From: Pseudomonadota bacterium
GTDB taxonomy: Bacteria > Pseudomonadota > Alphaproteobacteria > Caulobacterales > Caulobacteraceae
Assembly (NCBI GenBank): GCA_023445955.1
Contig: JAEXJH010000487.1
Location: 1 to 6,255 of the forward strand
DNA length: 6,255 nucleotides
Direction: 5' to 3'
This document shows positions 1 to 5,923 of the stretch, in pieces. The notes beneath the pieces are model-generated. The model did not search any database, was not told the origin of the DNA, and saw nothing but the letters and a program-made list of their open reading frames with translations. Both the position numbers and the translations under genes were made by a program. Position 1 is the stretch's first letter. Each line of letters starts with the position of its first letter.

Positions 1-1695
1 ATCTCCAACAACGCGGGGGGCCTGACCGCCGGGGCGGCCACGACCCTGAACCTGACCCTGAACGACGTGGCGGACGGCGCGAACGGCGTCAGATTCGACG
101 AGGATGGCGTCTACACGACGCTGAACCTCACCCTGGGGGCCCAGGCGTCGCACCTGGCCTATATGAACTTCGCCGCCGTCACGGCGCTGAGCATCGGCGG
201 CGCCAGCAAGCTAACCCTGGACCTCGCGGGCGGTCTGAACGTTCTGCAGACGGTCACCCTCACCGGTTCGGCCGCCCTCGACGCCGACTTCGGCCTCTAC
301 GCCAACGTCACCGCGATCGACGCCAGCGGGACCAGCGGCGCCAACACCCTGACTATCGACGCGGCCACAGCGGCCTTCACCGGCGGCTCGGGCGCCGACA
401 CGCTGGTGCTGCACTCGGGGATCATCAACAAGTCCATCGCCATGGGCGGTGGTAACGACACCCTCTACTTCGCCAACGGCGTGACCTTCGGAAGCGGCGT
501 GACGGTCAATGGCGGCGGCGGGACCGCCGACGTCCTGGCCATGTCGGCCACCGACGCCGCGACGGCCTCGGTCTCGGGCGTCTTCGCCACCAAGGTCACC
601 GGCTTCGAGCGGCTGATCCTGACCGCGCCCAGCAACCAGACGATCGACCTGGCCCAGCTGGGCCACTACCACCATGTCACCACCAGCGGCGGCGACGGCC
701 TGACGCTGAACGGCCTGGCGGCCGGCGACACCTTGGTGCTGGACGGCACGGGGGGAACGGGCGGCTACGTCGTGAGCGGCAGCGCCTTCCAGTTCCCCAC
801 CGACATGCTCAACGTCTCCCTGGTCGACACCGCCGGCGCCCAGCTGCAGTTCGGCAAGATCGCGACGTCGGGCATCCAGACCGCCAAGATCACCGTCACC
901 GACGGCGCCCCCGCGGCCGGCCATGTCGAGCATCTGACCTGGCTCGCCAACGATCTCGGGACCCTCACGATCACCGGCAGCGGCGGCCTGGCGCTGACGG
1001 CCGCCGGCACGAGCCTGAACCAGGTCGACGCCAGCGGCCTGACGGGTGCGTTCTCGTGGACAACCGGCTTCTCCAGCAGCACGGGGACCCTTTTCCTCAA
1101 GGGCTCGGCGACCGGCGGCAACACCATCGACGCGTCGAGCGTCACCCACAGCTTTTCCTATACGGGCGGCTCGGGGGCCGATGACATCACGACTGACGCC
1201 AACAACGTGAACGTCGATCTGGGCAACGGGACCAACACGCTGCACGCCGAGAGCGCCCTTGGCTCCGTCAACATCCAGGGCGGCTCCGGCGCGGACACCC
1301 TCTACATCCCCTCCGCGCGGAGCGCGGTCGACGTCGGATCGGGGCTCGACACGATCGTCTTCACGTCCGCCAACCCGGACAGAACCCAATGGGCGGCCAT
1401 CACGGGCATGGGCGCCGGCGACAAGATCCAGGTCGGCTACGCCCTGGGCGTCACGAGCTTTGGCGCCGCCACGGACGTCTCCAGCTACAGCGACCCCACT
1501 GACGCCGTTTTCTATGAAACCGTCGGCGACGGCTCGACGACGCCGATCGTGAAGTGGTTCGTCTCCGGCGGCGACGCTTACATCTTGATCGACCACAACT
1601 TCGGGGGATTCAGCGCCGGGGACTACGTGATCAAGCTGGTGGGTGTGACGGACCTGTCGCACGCCGCCATCTCGGGCGACACCATCACGCTCTAG
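1..1695 (+). CDS. RTX / S-layer-like secreted protein, C-terminal part (5' end outside window)
   Basis: The frame is open from the first base, so this is the last 564 residues of a longer protein. Composition is dominated by Gly, Ala, Thr, Ser, Asp and Leu, with no Cys and very few Lys, as expected for a secreted beta-solenoid. Glycine-rich nonapeptide-like units of RTX type (GGxGxDxLx) occur near visible residues 128 (GGSGADTLV), 149 (GGGNDTLYF), 389 (GGSGADDIT) and 427 (GGSGADTLYI), with degenerate copies LGNGTNTL (~407) and VGSGLDTIVF (~444). In the family such units bind calcium. Between them recur DASG-type segments (visible residues ~107, 343 and 377) resembling those I associate with Caulobacter RsaA-like proteins. 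The C-terminus has no nonapeptides and ends in a hydrophobic-acidic stretch (GDTITL), fitting an uncleaved type I secretion signal. Role as S-layer, adhesin or other exoprotein cannot be settled without the N-terminus. A strong terminator follows. Confidence 0.85.
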   Translation: MSNNAGGLTAGAATTLNLTLNDVADGANGVRFDEDGVYTTLNLTLGAQASHLAYMNFAAVTALSIGGASKLTLDLAGGLNVLQTVTLTGSAALDADFGLYANVTAIDASGTSGANTLTIDAATAAFTGGSGADTLVLHSGIINKSIAMGGGNDTLYFANGVTFGSGVTVNGGGGTADVLAMSATDAATASVSGVFATKVTGFERLILTAPSNQTIDLAQLGHYHHVTTSGGDGLTLNGLAAGDTLVLDGTGGTGGYVVSGSAFQFPTDMLNVSLVDTAGAQLQFGKIATSGIQTAKITVTDGAPAAGHVEHLTWLANDLGTLTITGSGGLALTAAGTSLNQVDASGLTGAFSWTTGFSSSTGTLFLKGSATGGNTIDASSVTHSFSYTGGSGADDITTDANNVNVDLGNGTNTLHAESALGSVNIQGGSGADTLYIPSARSAVDVGSGLDTIVFTSANPDRTQWAAITGMGAGDKIQVGYALGVTSFGAATDVSSYSDPTDAVFYETVGDGSTTPIVKWFVSGGDAYILIDHNFGGFSAGDYVIKLVGVTDLSHAAISGDTITL

Positions 1696-1736
1696 GGCTA
1701 GAACATACTCCACCTCGTCGTCGTGGACGGGATCAA

Positions 1737-1769
1737 GGGAGGCCCGGCTTGTCCGGCCTCCCTTCTTTT
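1737..1769 (+). terminator. Intrinsic terminator after the RTX gene
   Basis: GGGAGGCC (1737-1744) pairs with GGCCTCCC (1755-1762). Two further G-C pairs can form across a one-base bulge (GG 1746-1747 with CC 1753-1754), leaving a CTTGT loop. The stem is followed by the T-rich tract TTCTTTT (1763-1769). It lies about 40 bases after the stop codon and separates the secreted-protein gene from the arsR operon. Confidence 0.85.
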
Positions 1770-1790
1770 ATGCACCTCGCCGAACGCCGG

Positions 1791-1817
1791 TTGACAGACG
1801 CGCGCCCTTTATTTAAC
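1791..1817 (+). promoter_or_regulatory. Probable promoter of the arsR operon
   Basis: A perfect TTGACA -35 box lies at 1791-1796. The best -10 candidates are TTTAAC (1812-1817, spacer 15) or TTAACG (1813-1818, spacer 16), in an AT-rich patch that contrasts with the surrounding GC-rich DNA. The -10 overlaps the first operator-like palindrome, so repressor binding there would block polymerase. Transcription would start roughly 20-26 bases before the arsR start codon. The -35 is convincing; the -10 assignment is uncertain. Confidence 0.6.
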
Positions 1818-1847
1818 GATCACGTTAATTAGCTGATACGTTAAATA
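1810..1847 (+). promoter_or_regulatory. Tandem operator-like palindromes (probable ArsR autoregulatory site)
   Basis: Two 16-bp sites of the same architecture abut each other. Site 1 at 1813-1828 is TTAAC-N6-GTTAA, a perfect inverted repeat extending to TTAACG/CGTTAA. Site 2 at 1829-1844 is TTAGC-N6-GTTAA. The sites agree at 11 of 16 positions. The outer arms also form a 9-bp perfect inverted repeat (TATTTAACG at 1810-1818 with CGTTAAATA at 1839-1847). The array spans the -10 region and ends one base before the ATG. ArsR-family dimers bind AT-rich inverted repeats at their own promoters, so this is the natural binding site for the repressor encoded next to it. That link is inference. Confidence 0.65.
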
Positions 1848-1848
1848 T

Positions 1849-2184
1849 ATGACCGATCCCCTCACCGCCACCTTCGCCGCCCTCGCCGATCCGACCCGCC
1901 GCGCCATCCTGGCCCGGCTGGCGTCCGGCGAGGCCACGGTCAACCAGCTGGCCGAGCCGTTCGCCATCAGCCTGCCCGCCGTCTCGCGCCATCTGAAGGT
2001 GCTGGAGAACGCCGGCCTGATCAGCCGCTCGCGCGAGGCCCAGGCCCGCCCCTGCAAGCTGGAGCCCGAGGCGCTGAAGCGCGCCTATGGCTGGATCGAC
2101 CACTACCGCCGCTTCTGGGACGCCAGTTTCGACCGCATGGCCGACTACCTGGCCGAACTCCAGGCCGAGGAGACCAAGCCATGA
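1849..2184 (+). CDS. ArsR/SmtB-family winged-helix repressor (non-metal type)
   Basis: This 111-residue cytoplasmic DNA-binding repressor has the usual size for the family. It opens with the typical LADPTRRAILARLASGE helix (residues 11-28), continues into the helix-turn-helix with recognition helix around SLPAVSRHLKVLENAGLI (41-58), then the wing and a dimerisation helix rich in aromatics (YGWIDHYRRFW, 80-90). The metal-binding ELCVCDL motif is absent: the equivalent segment reads VNQLAEPF, and the only cysteine is C69. It is therefore unlikely to be a classical arsenic or zinc sensor. ArsR proteins of this sort are commonly encoded beside AHSA1/SRPBCC proteins, as here, with a 4-bp ATGA overlap. 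The ATG at 1849 is chosen because the conserved N-terminus begins there. No Shine-Dalgarno is evident before it, so initiation may be leaderless or weak. It probably represses its own operon through the adjacent palindromes. Confidence 0.93.
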   Translation: MTDPLTATFAALADPTRRAILARLASGEATVNQLAEPFAISLPAVSRHLKVLENAGLISRSREAQARPCKLEPEALKRAYGWIDHYRRFWDASFDRMADYLAELQAEETKP

Positions 2185-2639
2185 CCGACATCGCCGTACT
2201 GCAGGACGACGAACTCCTGATCGAGCGCATCTTCCAGGCCCCGCCCGAGCTGGTCTATCGCGTCTGGACCAAGCCCGAGCACCTGATGAAGTGGTGGGGT
2301 CCCAAGACCTTCGAGCCGATCGGCGTCGAGCAGGATTTCCGCGTCGGCGGGGCCTATCGCTATGGCATGAAGAGCGCGGAGGGCCGCGAGGTCTGGAAGT
2401 CGGGCGTCTATCAGGAGATCGTCCCGAACGAACGCATCGTCATGACGTTCAGGTGGGACGACGGCGCCTGGGACGTCGACAACCTGGTCACGGTGACCTT
2501 CCTGGGGCTGGCCAGCGGCCGCACCTTGCTGCGCTTCCACCAGGCGCCGTTCAAGACCCTCGAGGCGCGCGACAGCCACACCGGCGGCTGGAACAGCCTG
2601 CTCGACAAGCTCACCGCCTATCTGGAGACCGTCCAATGA
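2181..2639 (+). CDS. AHSA1-type SRPBCC (START-like) domain protein
   Basis: This 152-residue protein is a single Activator-of-Hsp90-homologue-1-like (AHSA1) domain of the SRPBCC/Bet v1 fold. Hallmarks are RIFQAPPELVYRVWTKPEHLMKWWGP (residues 16-41), the central strand pair around FRVGGAYRYGM (53-63) and RIVMTF (85-90), and the C-terminal helix HTGGWNSLLDKLTAYLE (133-149). The fold forms a deep hydrophobic pocket that binds lipophilic small molecules. Bacterial members next to ArsR repressors are thought to bind or sense organic ligands, but the ligand here is unknown. It starts inside the arsR stop codon (ATGA, 2181-2184) with a strong GAGGAG ribosome-binding site at 2167-2172, eight bases upstream, indicating translational coupling. 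It overlaps the following GST-like gene in the same way. It is not a true Hsp90 cochaperone. Confidence 0.92.
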   Translation: MTDIAVLQDDELLIERIFQAPPELVYRVWTKPEHLMKWWGPKTFEPIGVEQDFRVGGAYRYGMKSAEGREVWKSGVYQEIVPNERIVMTFRWDDGAWDVDNLVTVTFLGLASGRTLLRFHQAPFKTLEARDSHTGGWNSLLDKLTAYLETVQ

Positions 2640-3310
2640 CCGCTGCCCAGACCGCCACCGTCTCCGCCTATGCCTGGGTTCCCGAGGTCGCTCGCGGCTA
2701 TGTCCGCGATCTGCGAGTGCGCTGGGCCCTGGAGGAGGTCGGCGAGACCTACGACGCCAAGATGATCCATCTGGAGGACAAGACCGCCTATCGCGCCTGG
2801 CAGCCGTTCGGCCAGGTGCCGGCCTATGCCGACGGCGAGGTCGAGATGTTCGAGAGCGGCGCGATCGTGCTGCACATCGCCGAGCAGCACGAGGCCCTGA
2901 TGCCGCGCGATCCGGCCGGGCGGGCGCGAGTGCAGACCTGGATGTTCTGCGCGCTGAACACCCTGGAGACCCCGGTCGCCATGCTGGCCGAGCTCAACGT
3001 CTTCTGCGCCGGCCAGGCCTGGACCGAGGGCCACCGACCGCGCGTCGAAGGCTGGGTGCGTGAGCGGCTGGGCCAGCTGGCCGCGCGCCTGGGCGACAAA
3101 CCCTATCTGGACAGCCAGGCCTTCACGGCCGCCGACATCCTGATGACCGACGTGCTGCGCAGCGTGCCTGAAGCGATGCTGGCCGAGTATCCGGCCCTGG
3201 CGGCCTATCTGGAGCGCTGCACCAGCCGTCCGAGCTTCAAGAAGGCCCTGGCCGCCCAGATGGCCGACTTCACCGGCGCCCCGCCCCCGGGGTGGCCGCC
3301 AGCCCAGTAG
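2636..3310 (+). CDS. Glutathione S-transferase-like protein
   Basis: The 224-residue protein has the usual two-domain cytosolic GST layout. The N-terminal thioredoxin-like half (about 6-84) contains RVRWALEE (27-34), GQVPAY with the cis-proline (P62) and the gamma-glutamyl-binding ESGAI (73-77). The helical C-terminal half carries the N-capping/hydrophobic-staple motif FTAADILMTDVL (163-174) and SRPSFKKAL (197-205). GSTs conjugate glutathione to electrophiles or reduce/isomerise substrates. The loop after the first strand is long (AWVPEVARGYVRDL) and I see no obvious catalytic Ser or Cys at the canonical place, so activity and substrate are uncertain. Start ATG 2636 overlaps the preceding stop (ATGA) and has TGGAG at 2623-2627 with an 8-base spacer; longer in-frame upstream starts would read through the SRPBCC gene. 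Its tail overlaps the convergent patatin gene by 41 bp. Confidence 0.92.
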   Translation: MTAAQTATVSAYAWVPEVARGYVRDLRVRWALEEVGETYDAKMIHLEDKTAYRAWQPFGQVPAYADGEVEMFESGAIVLHIAEQHEALMPRDPAGRARVQTWMFCALNTLETPVAMLAELNVFCAGQAWTEGHRPRVEGWVRERLGQLAARLGDKPYLDSQAFTAADILMTDVLRSVPEAMLAEYPALAAYLERCTSRPSFKKALAAQMADFTGAPPPGWPPAQ

Positions 3311-4475
3311 CGGGTGCGGGAACAACCGGCGGCGCGGCTTCGGGGATCGCCGGCTCGGTCCAGGCGACGTCCATCTCGGCCCGGCGCCGGCCCAGCTCGA
3401 ACAGGGTCAGGCGGGTGTCGGCGCTGAAGTCCAGGCCCGAGGTGTCGACCAGCGTCTCGTCGGGAATGGCCGCATAGACCAGGCTGCCGCCATTACGCCG
3501 GGCGAAGGCGGCGCTGGCGGTCAGGTGGGTGCGCATCAGGGCCTTGCTCATGGTCAGCCAGGAGCGGCCCATCACCGACAGGGTGCCGCCCCGGGTGAAG
3601 CCGAACGCGCCGCCGATCTTGCCATTGACGATCACCCGCACATGCCCCGGCCGCGCCTCGCCGACCTTGGGCGCGGTCCAGAGCAGGAGCGATTCCGGGG
3701 CCACGAAGAACGGGATCGTCACGCTGCCGTCGACATGCATCTCCGACAGCTGACGGCCCTTGCCTTGCACCTCGATCAAGGTCGGCGGGAAGACGCCGGG
3801 GATGCTGGACGAGGCCACCAGCACGTCCTGGAACAGCTTCAGCGACGCCTCGTCGCCGCGCGCGGCGATGGCGCCCATGTCCCAGATCACCGTCTCCTCG
3901 GTGTCCAGGTTGGTGGTGGCGATCAACAGGCGCCGGCCTTTGGCGTGCTCCATGGCGATCGCATACAGCAGCGGCGGATCGACATACTTGTCGACCAGCG
4001 CCCGCAGCGCCTTGGTGTCGTAGAAGCCGGGCCGGAACAGCAGGTCGATGCCGCGCCGGTCCAGGATCTTGGCGGCGGCCGGGCTGGTATAGGCCTCGGT
4101 CAGGCGACGGTCCCAGTCGGGACCCAGGAAGGCGAACGGCGCGGTCAGGGCGCCCGTCGAGACGCCGGTGACGATGTCGAACTCGGGCCGCTGACCGGTC
4201 TTGGTCCAGCCGACCAGGATCCCCGCGCCATAGGCCCCGTTCGAGCCGCCGCCCGAAATGGCCAGCACGTCGAAGGTCTTCTGGTGGGCGCGGCGGGTGC
4301 GGGCGGCCTCGGCGAACTTGATGCCGGCCGTCGCGTCGCTGGCGTTGAAGCGGATGTCGTTCATCCCCTGCGGCGCCTCGCCCGCAAGGTCGGTGGCCGT
4401 GAAGGTGTCGCGCGGCAGCGACCCGCAGGCGGCGAGCGTCAGGGCGGCGAAGAGGATGGCGAAAAGCCTGACCAT
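3270..4475 (-). CDS. Patatin-like phospholipase, predicted lipoprotein
   Basis: This 401-residue serine hydrolase of the patatin family presumably hydrolyses acyl esters of (phospho)lipids at the envelope. It shows the oxyanion-hole motif SGGGSNGAYGAG (residues 74-85), the nucleophile elbow GVSTG (104-108, Ser106) and the catalytic Asp in VDGS (Asp249), giving the Ser-Asp dyad. Family members usually have DG[GA]; here it is DGS. The start at 4475 gives an N-terminus MVRLFAILFAALTLAAC, a lipoprotein signal with lipobox LAAC and lipidated Cys17. Starting at the upstream in-frame ATG (4562) would bury this signal behind 29 residues. Position +2 is Gly, so E. coli-type rules predict outer-membrane sorting. 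The C-terminal 23 residues are a Pro/Ala-rich low-complexity tail, part of which overlaps the end of the GST gene. No clear Shine-Dalgarno is seen. A TTGACGG -35-like element lies on the minus strand at 4511-4505, with no convincing -10. Confidence 0.9.
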   Translation of the reverse strand: MVRLFAILFAALTLAACGSLPRDTFTATDLAGEAPQGMNDIRFNASDATAGIKFAEAARTRRAHQKTFDVLAISGGGSNGAYGAGILVGWTKTGQRPEFDIVTGVSTGALTAPFAFLGPDWDRRLTEAYTSPAAAKILDRRGIDLLFRPGFYDTKALRALVDKYVDPPLLYAIAMEHAKGRRLLIATTNLDTEETVIWDMGAIAARGDEASLKLFQDVLVASSSIPGVFPPTLIEVQGKGRQLSEMHVDGSVTIPFFVAPESLLLWTAPKVGEARPGHVRVIVNGKIGGAFGFTRGGTLSVMGRSWLTMSKALMRTHLTASAAFARRNGGSLVYAAIPDETLVDTSGLDFSADTRLTLFELGRRRAEMDVAWTEPAIPEAAPPVVPAPATGLAATPGAGRR

Positions 4476-4572
4476 GCCAGGGCAAAAGCCCCGTCGCGGC
4501 GCCGCCGTCAAGTCACCCGGAAGGCAGGCTTCGCCCAAAGCTTCGTCGCACTGGAAAATCAACGTTCGCCGA

Positions 4573-4600
4573 TGGACTCCACCGGCGCAGCGGTCATAGT
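4573..4600 (+). promoter_or_regulatory. Possible weak promoter for the membrane-protein gene
   Basis: TGGACT (4573-4578) and CATAGT (4595-4600) are separated by 16 bases and match the -35 and -10 consensus at 4 of 6 positions each. The start codon lies 28 bases after the -10 candidate. This is the best candidate I find in the 152-base divergent region (4476-4627), but matches this weak can occur by chance. Confidence 0.25.
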
Positions 4601-4627
4601 CGAGCGTCTCATGCCTCTGGGGGAAGC

Positions 4628-5443
4628 ATGCCGTATCGCCACGCTTGGCTGTTCATCCTGGCGCTGCTCGCCGCGACCGCCTTCGCCTTCTGGCGCAGCT
4701 ATTTCAGCATCCTGGCCGTCTCGCCGCTCGGATTTCACATCCACGGCGTCACCGCGACGCTTTGGATGCTGTTGCTGCTGGCCCAGAGCTGGACGCCGCA
4801 TCGCGGACAGATGGCGATCCATCGCCTGACGGGCCGCGCGACCTTCGTCGCCACGCCCCTGTTCGCGGCCGGCGCGGCGGGCGTCATCCATTCGATGGCG
4901 GCCGGCACGATCGGCGGCAATCCGTTCTACGCCCTGTGGGGCGTCAAGCTGGGCGTGCTGGACGTGCTGGCGTTCAGCGCCGTGCTGTACGCGACCGCCA
5001 TGGCGCTGCGCCATCGCCGCACCGTGCGCCTGCACGCCGGCTACATGCTGTCGACCGCCCTGCCCCTGGTCAGTCCGGTGCTGGGCCGGGTGTTCAACCA
5101 GACCGTTCCTGGCATGACCATTCACGGGCCGCAGGACTTTCCGGTCTTTGGCCTGGGCGTGCAGCTGGCCAACGCCGTCGCGGGCCTGATCGCGCTGTGG
5201 CTCTGGCGGCGCGACCCGCGGCATGGCCAGCCCTGGCTGGTGTCGCTGGGCGTCGTCCTGGTCCAGATCGTCGCCTTCGAGGTCGTCCCGGCCGGCGATC
5301 CCGCGCGTACGGCGTTCGGCGCGCTGGCCGCCCCGCCCCTGGCGCTGATGCTGGCCTTGGGCCTAGCGATCGGCGCGGGCGTGGTCGCCCTGGGCTGGAC
5401 CGCCCCCGCCGTTCGCCGCAAGCCGCAGCCGGCGGCGGCCTAG
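4628..5443 (+). CDS. Multi-pass membrane protein with conserved-looking histidines, function unknown
   Basis: The 271-residue protein is very hydrophobic, with about seven or eight membrane segments (approximately residues 7-25, 36-54, 70-90, 105-127, 137-155, 172-193, 203-221 and 233-256) and a short basic C-terminal tail. Histidines sit in or near the segments: FHIHG (H37, H39), IHRLTGR (H65), VIHSM (H88) and RLHAGYM (H136). The HRxxGR and RxHxxYM pairing recalls DUF2306-like predicted membrane proteins, where similarly placed histidines suggest cofactor (perhaps haem) binding. I make that comparison from memory and it is tentative. The ATG at 4628 follows a GGGGGA ribosome-binding-like stretch (4619-4624) at short spacing, and the first membrane segment begins at once, so the start is well placed. 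It is divergent from the patatin gene and has no operon partner in the window. No enzymatic motif is recognised. Confidence 0.85.
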   Translation: MPYRHAWLFILALLAATAFAFWRSYFSILAVSPLGFHIHGVTATLWMLLLLAQSWTPHRGQMAIHRLTGRATFVATPLFAAGAAGVIHSMAAGTIGGNPFYALWGVKLGVLDVLAFSAVLYATAMALRHRRTVRLHAGYMLSTALPLVSPVLGRVFNQTVPGMTIHGPQDFPVFGLGVQLANAVAGLIALWLWRRDPRHGQPWLVSLGVVLVQIVAFEVVPAGDPARTAFGALAAPPLALMLALGLAIGAGVVALGWTAPAVRRKPQPAAA

Positions 5444-5450
5444 AACCTTC

Positions 5451-5482
5451 CCCAAACGAAAGCAGGCCCAAACGAAAACAGG
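5451..5482. repeat. 16-bp tandem duplication in the terminator tail
   Basis: The 16-base unit CCCAAACGAAAGCAGG (5451-5466) is immediately repeated as CCCAAACGAAAACAGG (5467-5482), differing at one base. On the minus strand each copy supplies a T-rich tract (CTTTCGTTT and TTTTCGTTT) downstream of the cold-shock-gene hairpin. The right copy overlaps the left arm of that hairpin, so the duplication doubles the tail of the terminator. Confidence 0.85.
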
Positions 5483-5504
5483 CCAGCGCGAGCGCTGGCC
5501 TGTT
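5470..5504 (-). terminator. Intrinsic terminator of the cold-shock gene (perhaps bidirectional)
   Basis: AACAGGCCAGCG (5477-5488) and CGCTGGCCTGTT (5493-5504) form a perfect 12-bp stem with a 4-base loop. Read on the minus strand, the stem is followed by TTTTCGTTT and lies about 35 bases after the cold-shock stop codon, a good intrinsic terminator. On the plus strand the tail after the stem is only TGTTCCGTTG, so it would stop membrane-protein transcripts less efficiently, although it is the only terminator-like structure following that gene. Confidence 0.85.
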
Positions 5505-5538
5505 CCGTTGAACCCGTGGGTCCGACTGCGAGGGTCGC

Positions 5539-5748
5539 TTAGACCGCTTGCAGTTGGCCGGCCGAGGTCTTGCCGCTGCGGCGGTCGACTTCCGGCTCGA
5601 ACGAGATCTTCTGACCTTCGTTCAGCGAGCCGAGGCCCGCACGCTCAACGGCCGAGATGTGGACGAAGATGTCCGCGCCGCCGTTGTCCGGCTGGATGAA
5701 GCCAAAGCCCTTGGTGGAGTTGAACCACTTCACGGTGCCCGTAGCCAT
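5539..5748 (-). CDS. cspA: Cold-shock domain protein (CspA family)
   Basis: The protein is 69 residues, the normal single-domain CspA length. It is an OB-fold RNA/single-stranded DNA chaperone that melts RNA secondary structure at low temperature or in stationary phase. Landmarks are TVKWFN (5-10), RNP1 KGFGFI (13-18), RNP2 DIFVHIS (26-32) and the loop [18 protein letters not shown] (34-51). The start at 5748 is set by the invariant family N-terminus [10 protein letters not shown] and by AAGGA on the minus strand at 5761-5757, eight bases upstream. The in-frame ATG at 5769 would add seven residues (MTTRILI) and place the ribosome-binding site inside the gene. A strong terminator follows, so the gene is monocistronic. 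The symbol denotes the family; which Csp paralogue this is cannot be told from the window. Confidence 0.95.
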   Translation of the reverse strand: MATGTVKWFNSTKGFGFIQPDNGGADIFVHISAVERAGLGSLNEGQKISFEPEVDRRSGKTSAGQLQAV

Positions 5749-5893
5749 GATGAGTATCCTTGTAGTCATGTGTTCGCCGCCCGGGAACGCCCCGTTCGAC
5801 GATCAAATTTCGTTGGAAGTTCGGAAGGCGCGTCCGGCGCTCCACTCACGGGAGCAAGGAATAGCAGGCCGAGCGGCAGCGAATTCGATGCGA

Positions 5894-5923
5894 AATATTT
5901 GACGATTTTTCCTCGAAAATCAA
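5894..5923 (-). promoter_or_regulatory. Candidate cold-shock-gene promoter with long leader
   Basis: On the minus strand TTGATT (5923-5918) and AATATT (5899-5894) are separated by 18 bases in a strikingly AT-rich island. Transcription starting near 5887 would give a leader of about 140 bases before the ATG, similar in scale to the long 5' UTRs of cspA-type mRNAs. Two palindromes surround the -35: GATTTT/AAAATC (5904-5909, 5916-5921) and GGAAATAATTTCC (5924-5936). The exact boxes are a guess; the AT-rich control region is clear. Confidence 0.4.

Noticed and set aside
211..1713. A 500-codon minus-strand open frame opposite the RTX-like gene
   Set aside because: Its product is Arg/Gly/Val/Asp low-complexity with no family features. 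It is a stop-free shadow caused by high GC, while the plus strand has clear RTX repeats and a terminator.
2087..2635. N-terminal extension of the GST-like protein
   Set aside because: The extension lies within arsR and the SRPBCC gene in another frame and is Arg-rich. The ATG at 2636 has a good ribosome-binding site and matches the family N-terminus.
4476..4562. A 29-residue N-terminal extension of the patatin-like protein
   Set aside because: It would place the lipoprotein signal peptide internally. Starting at 4475 gives a textbook lipobox at residue 17.
3525..4829. A 434-codon plus-strand open frame opposite the patatin gene
   Set aside because: The product is Arg/Gly/Gln-rich and unrecognisable, and it runs into the membrane-protein gene in another frame. 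The minus strand carries intact patatin motifs.
5451..5482. A CRISPR array
   Set aside because: Only two directly abutting 16-bp copies exist, with no spacers; they are part of a terminator tail.
5749..5769. A seven-residue extension (MTTRILI) of the cold-shock protein
   Set aside because: The region holds the AAGGA ribosome-binding site at correct spacing for the start at 5748, and the family begins MATGTVKWF.
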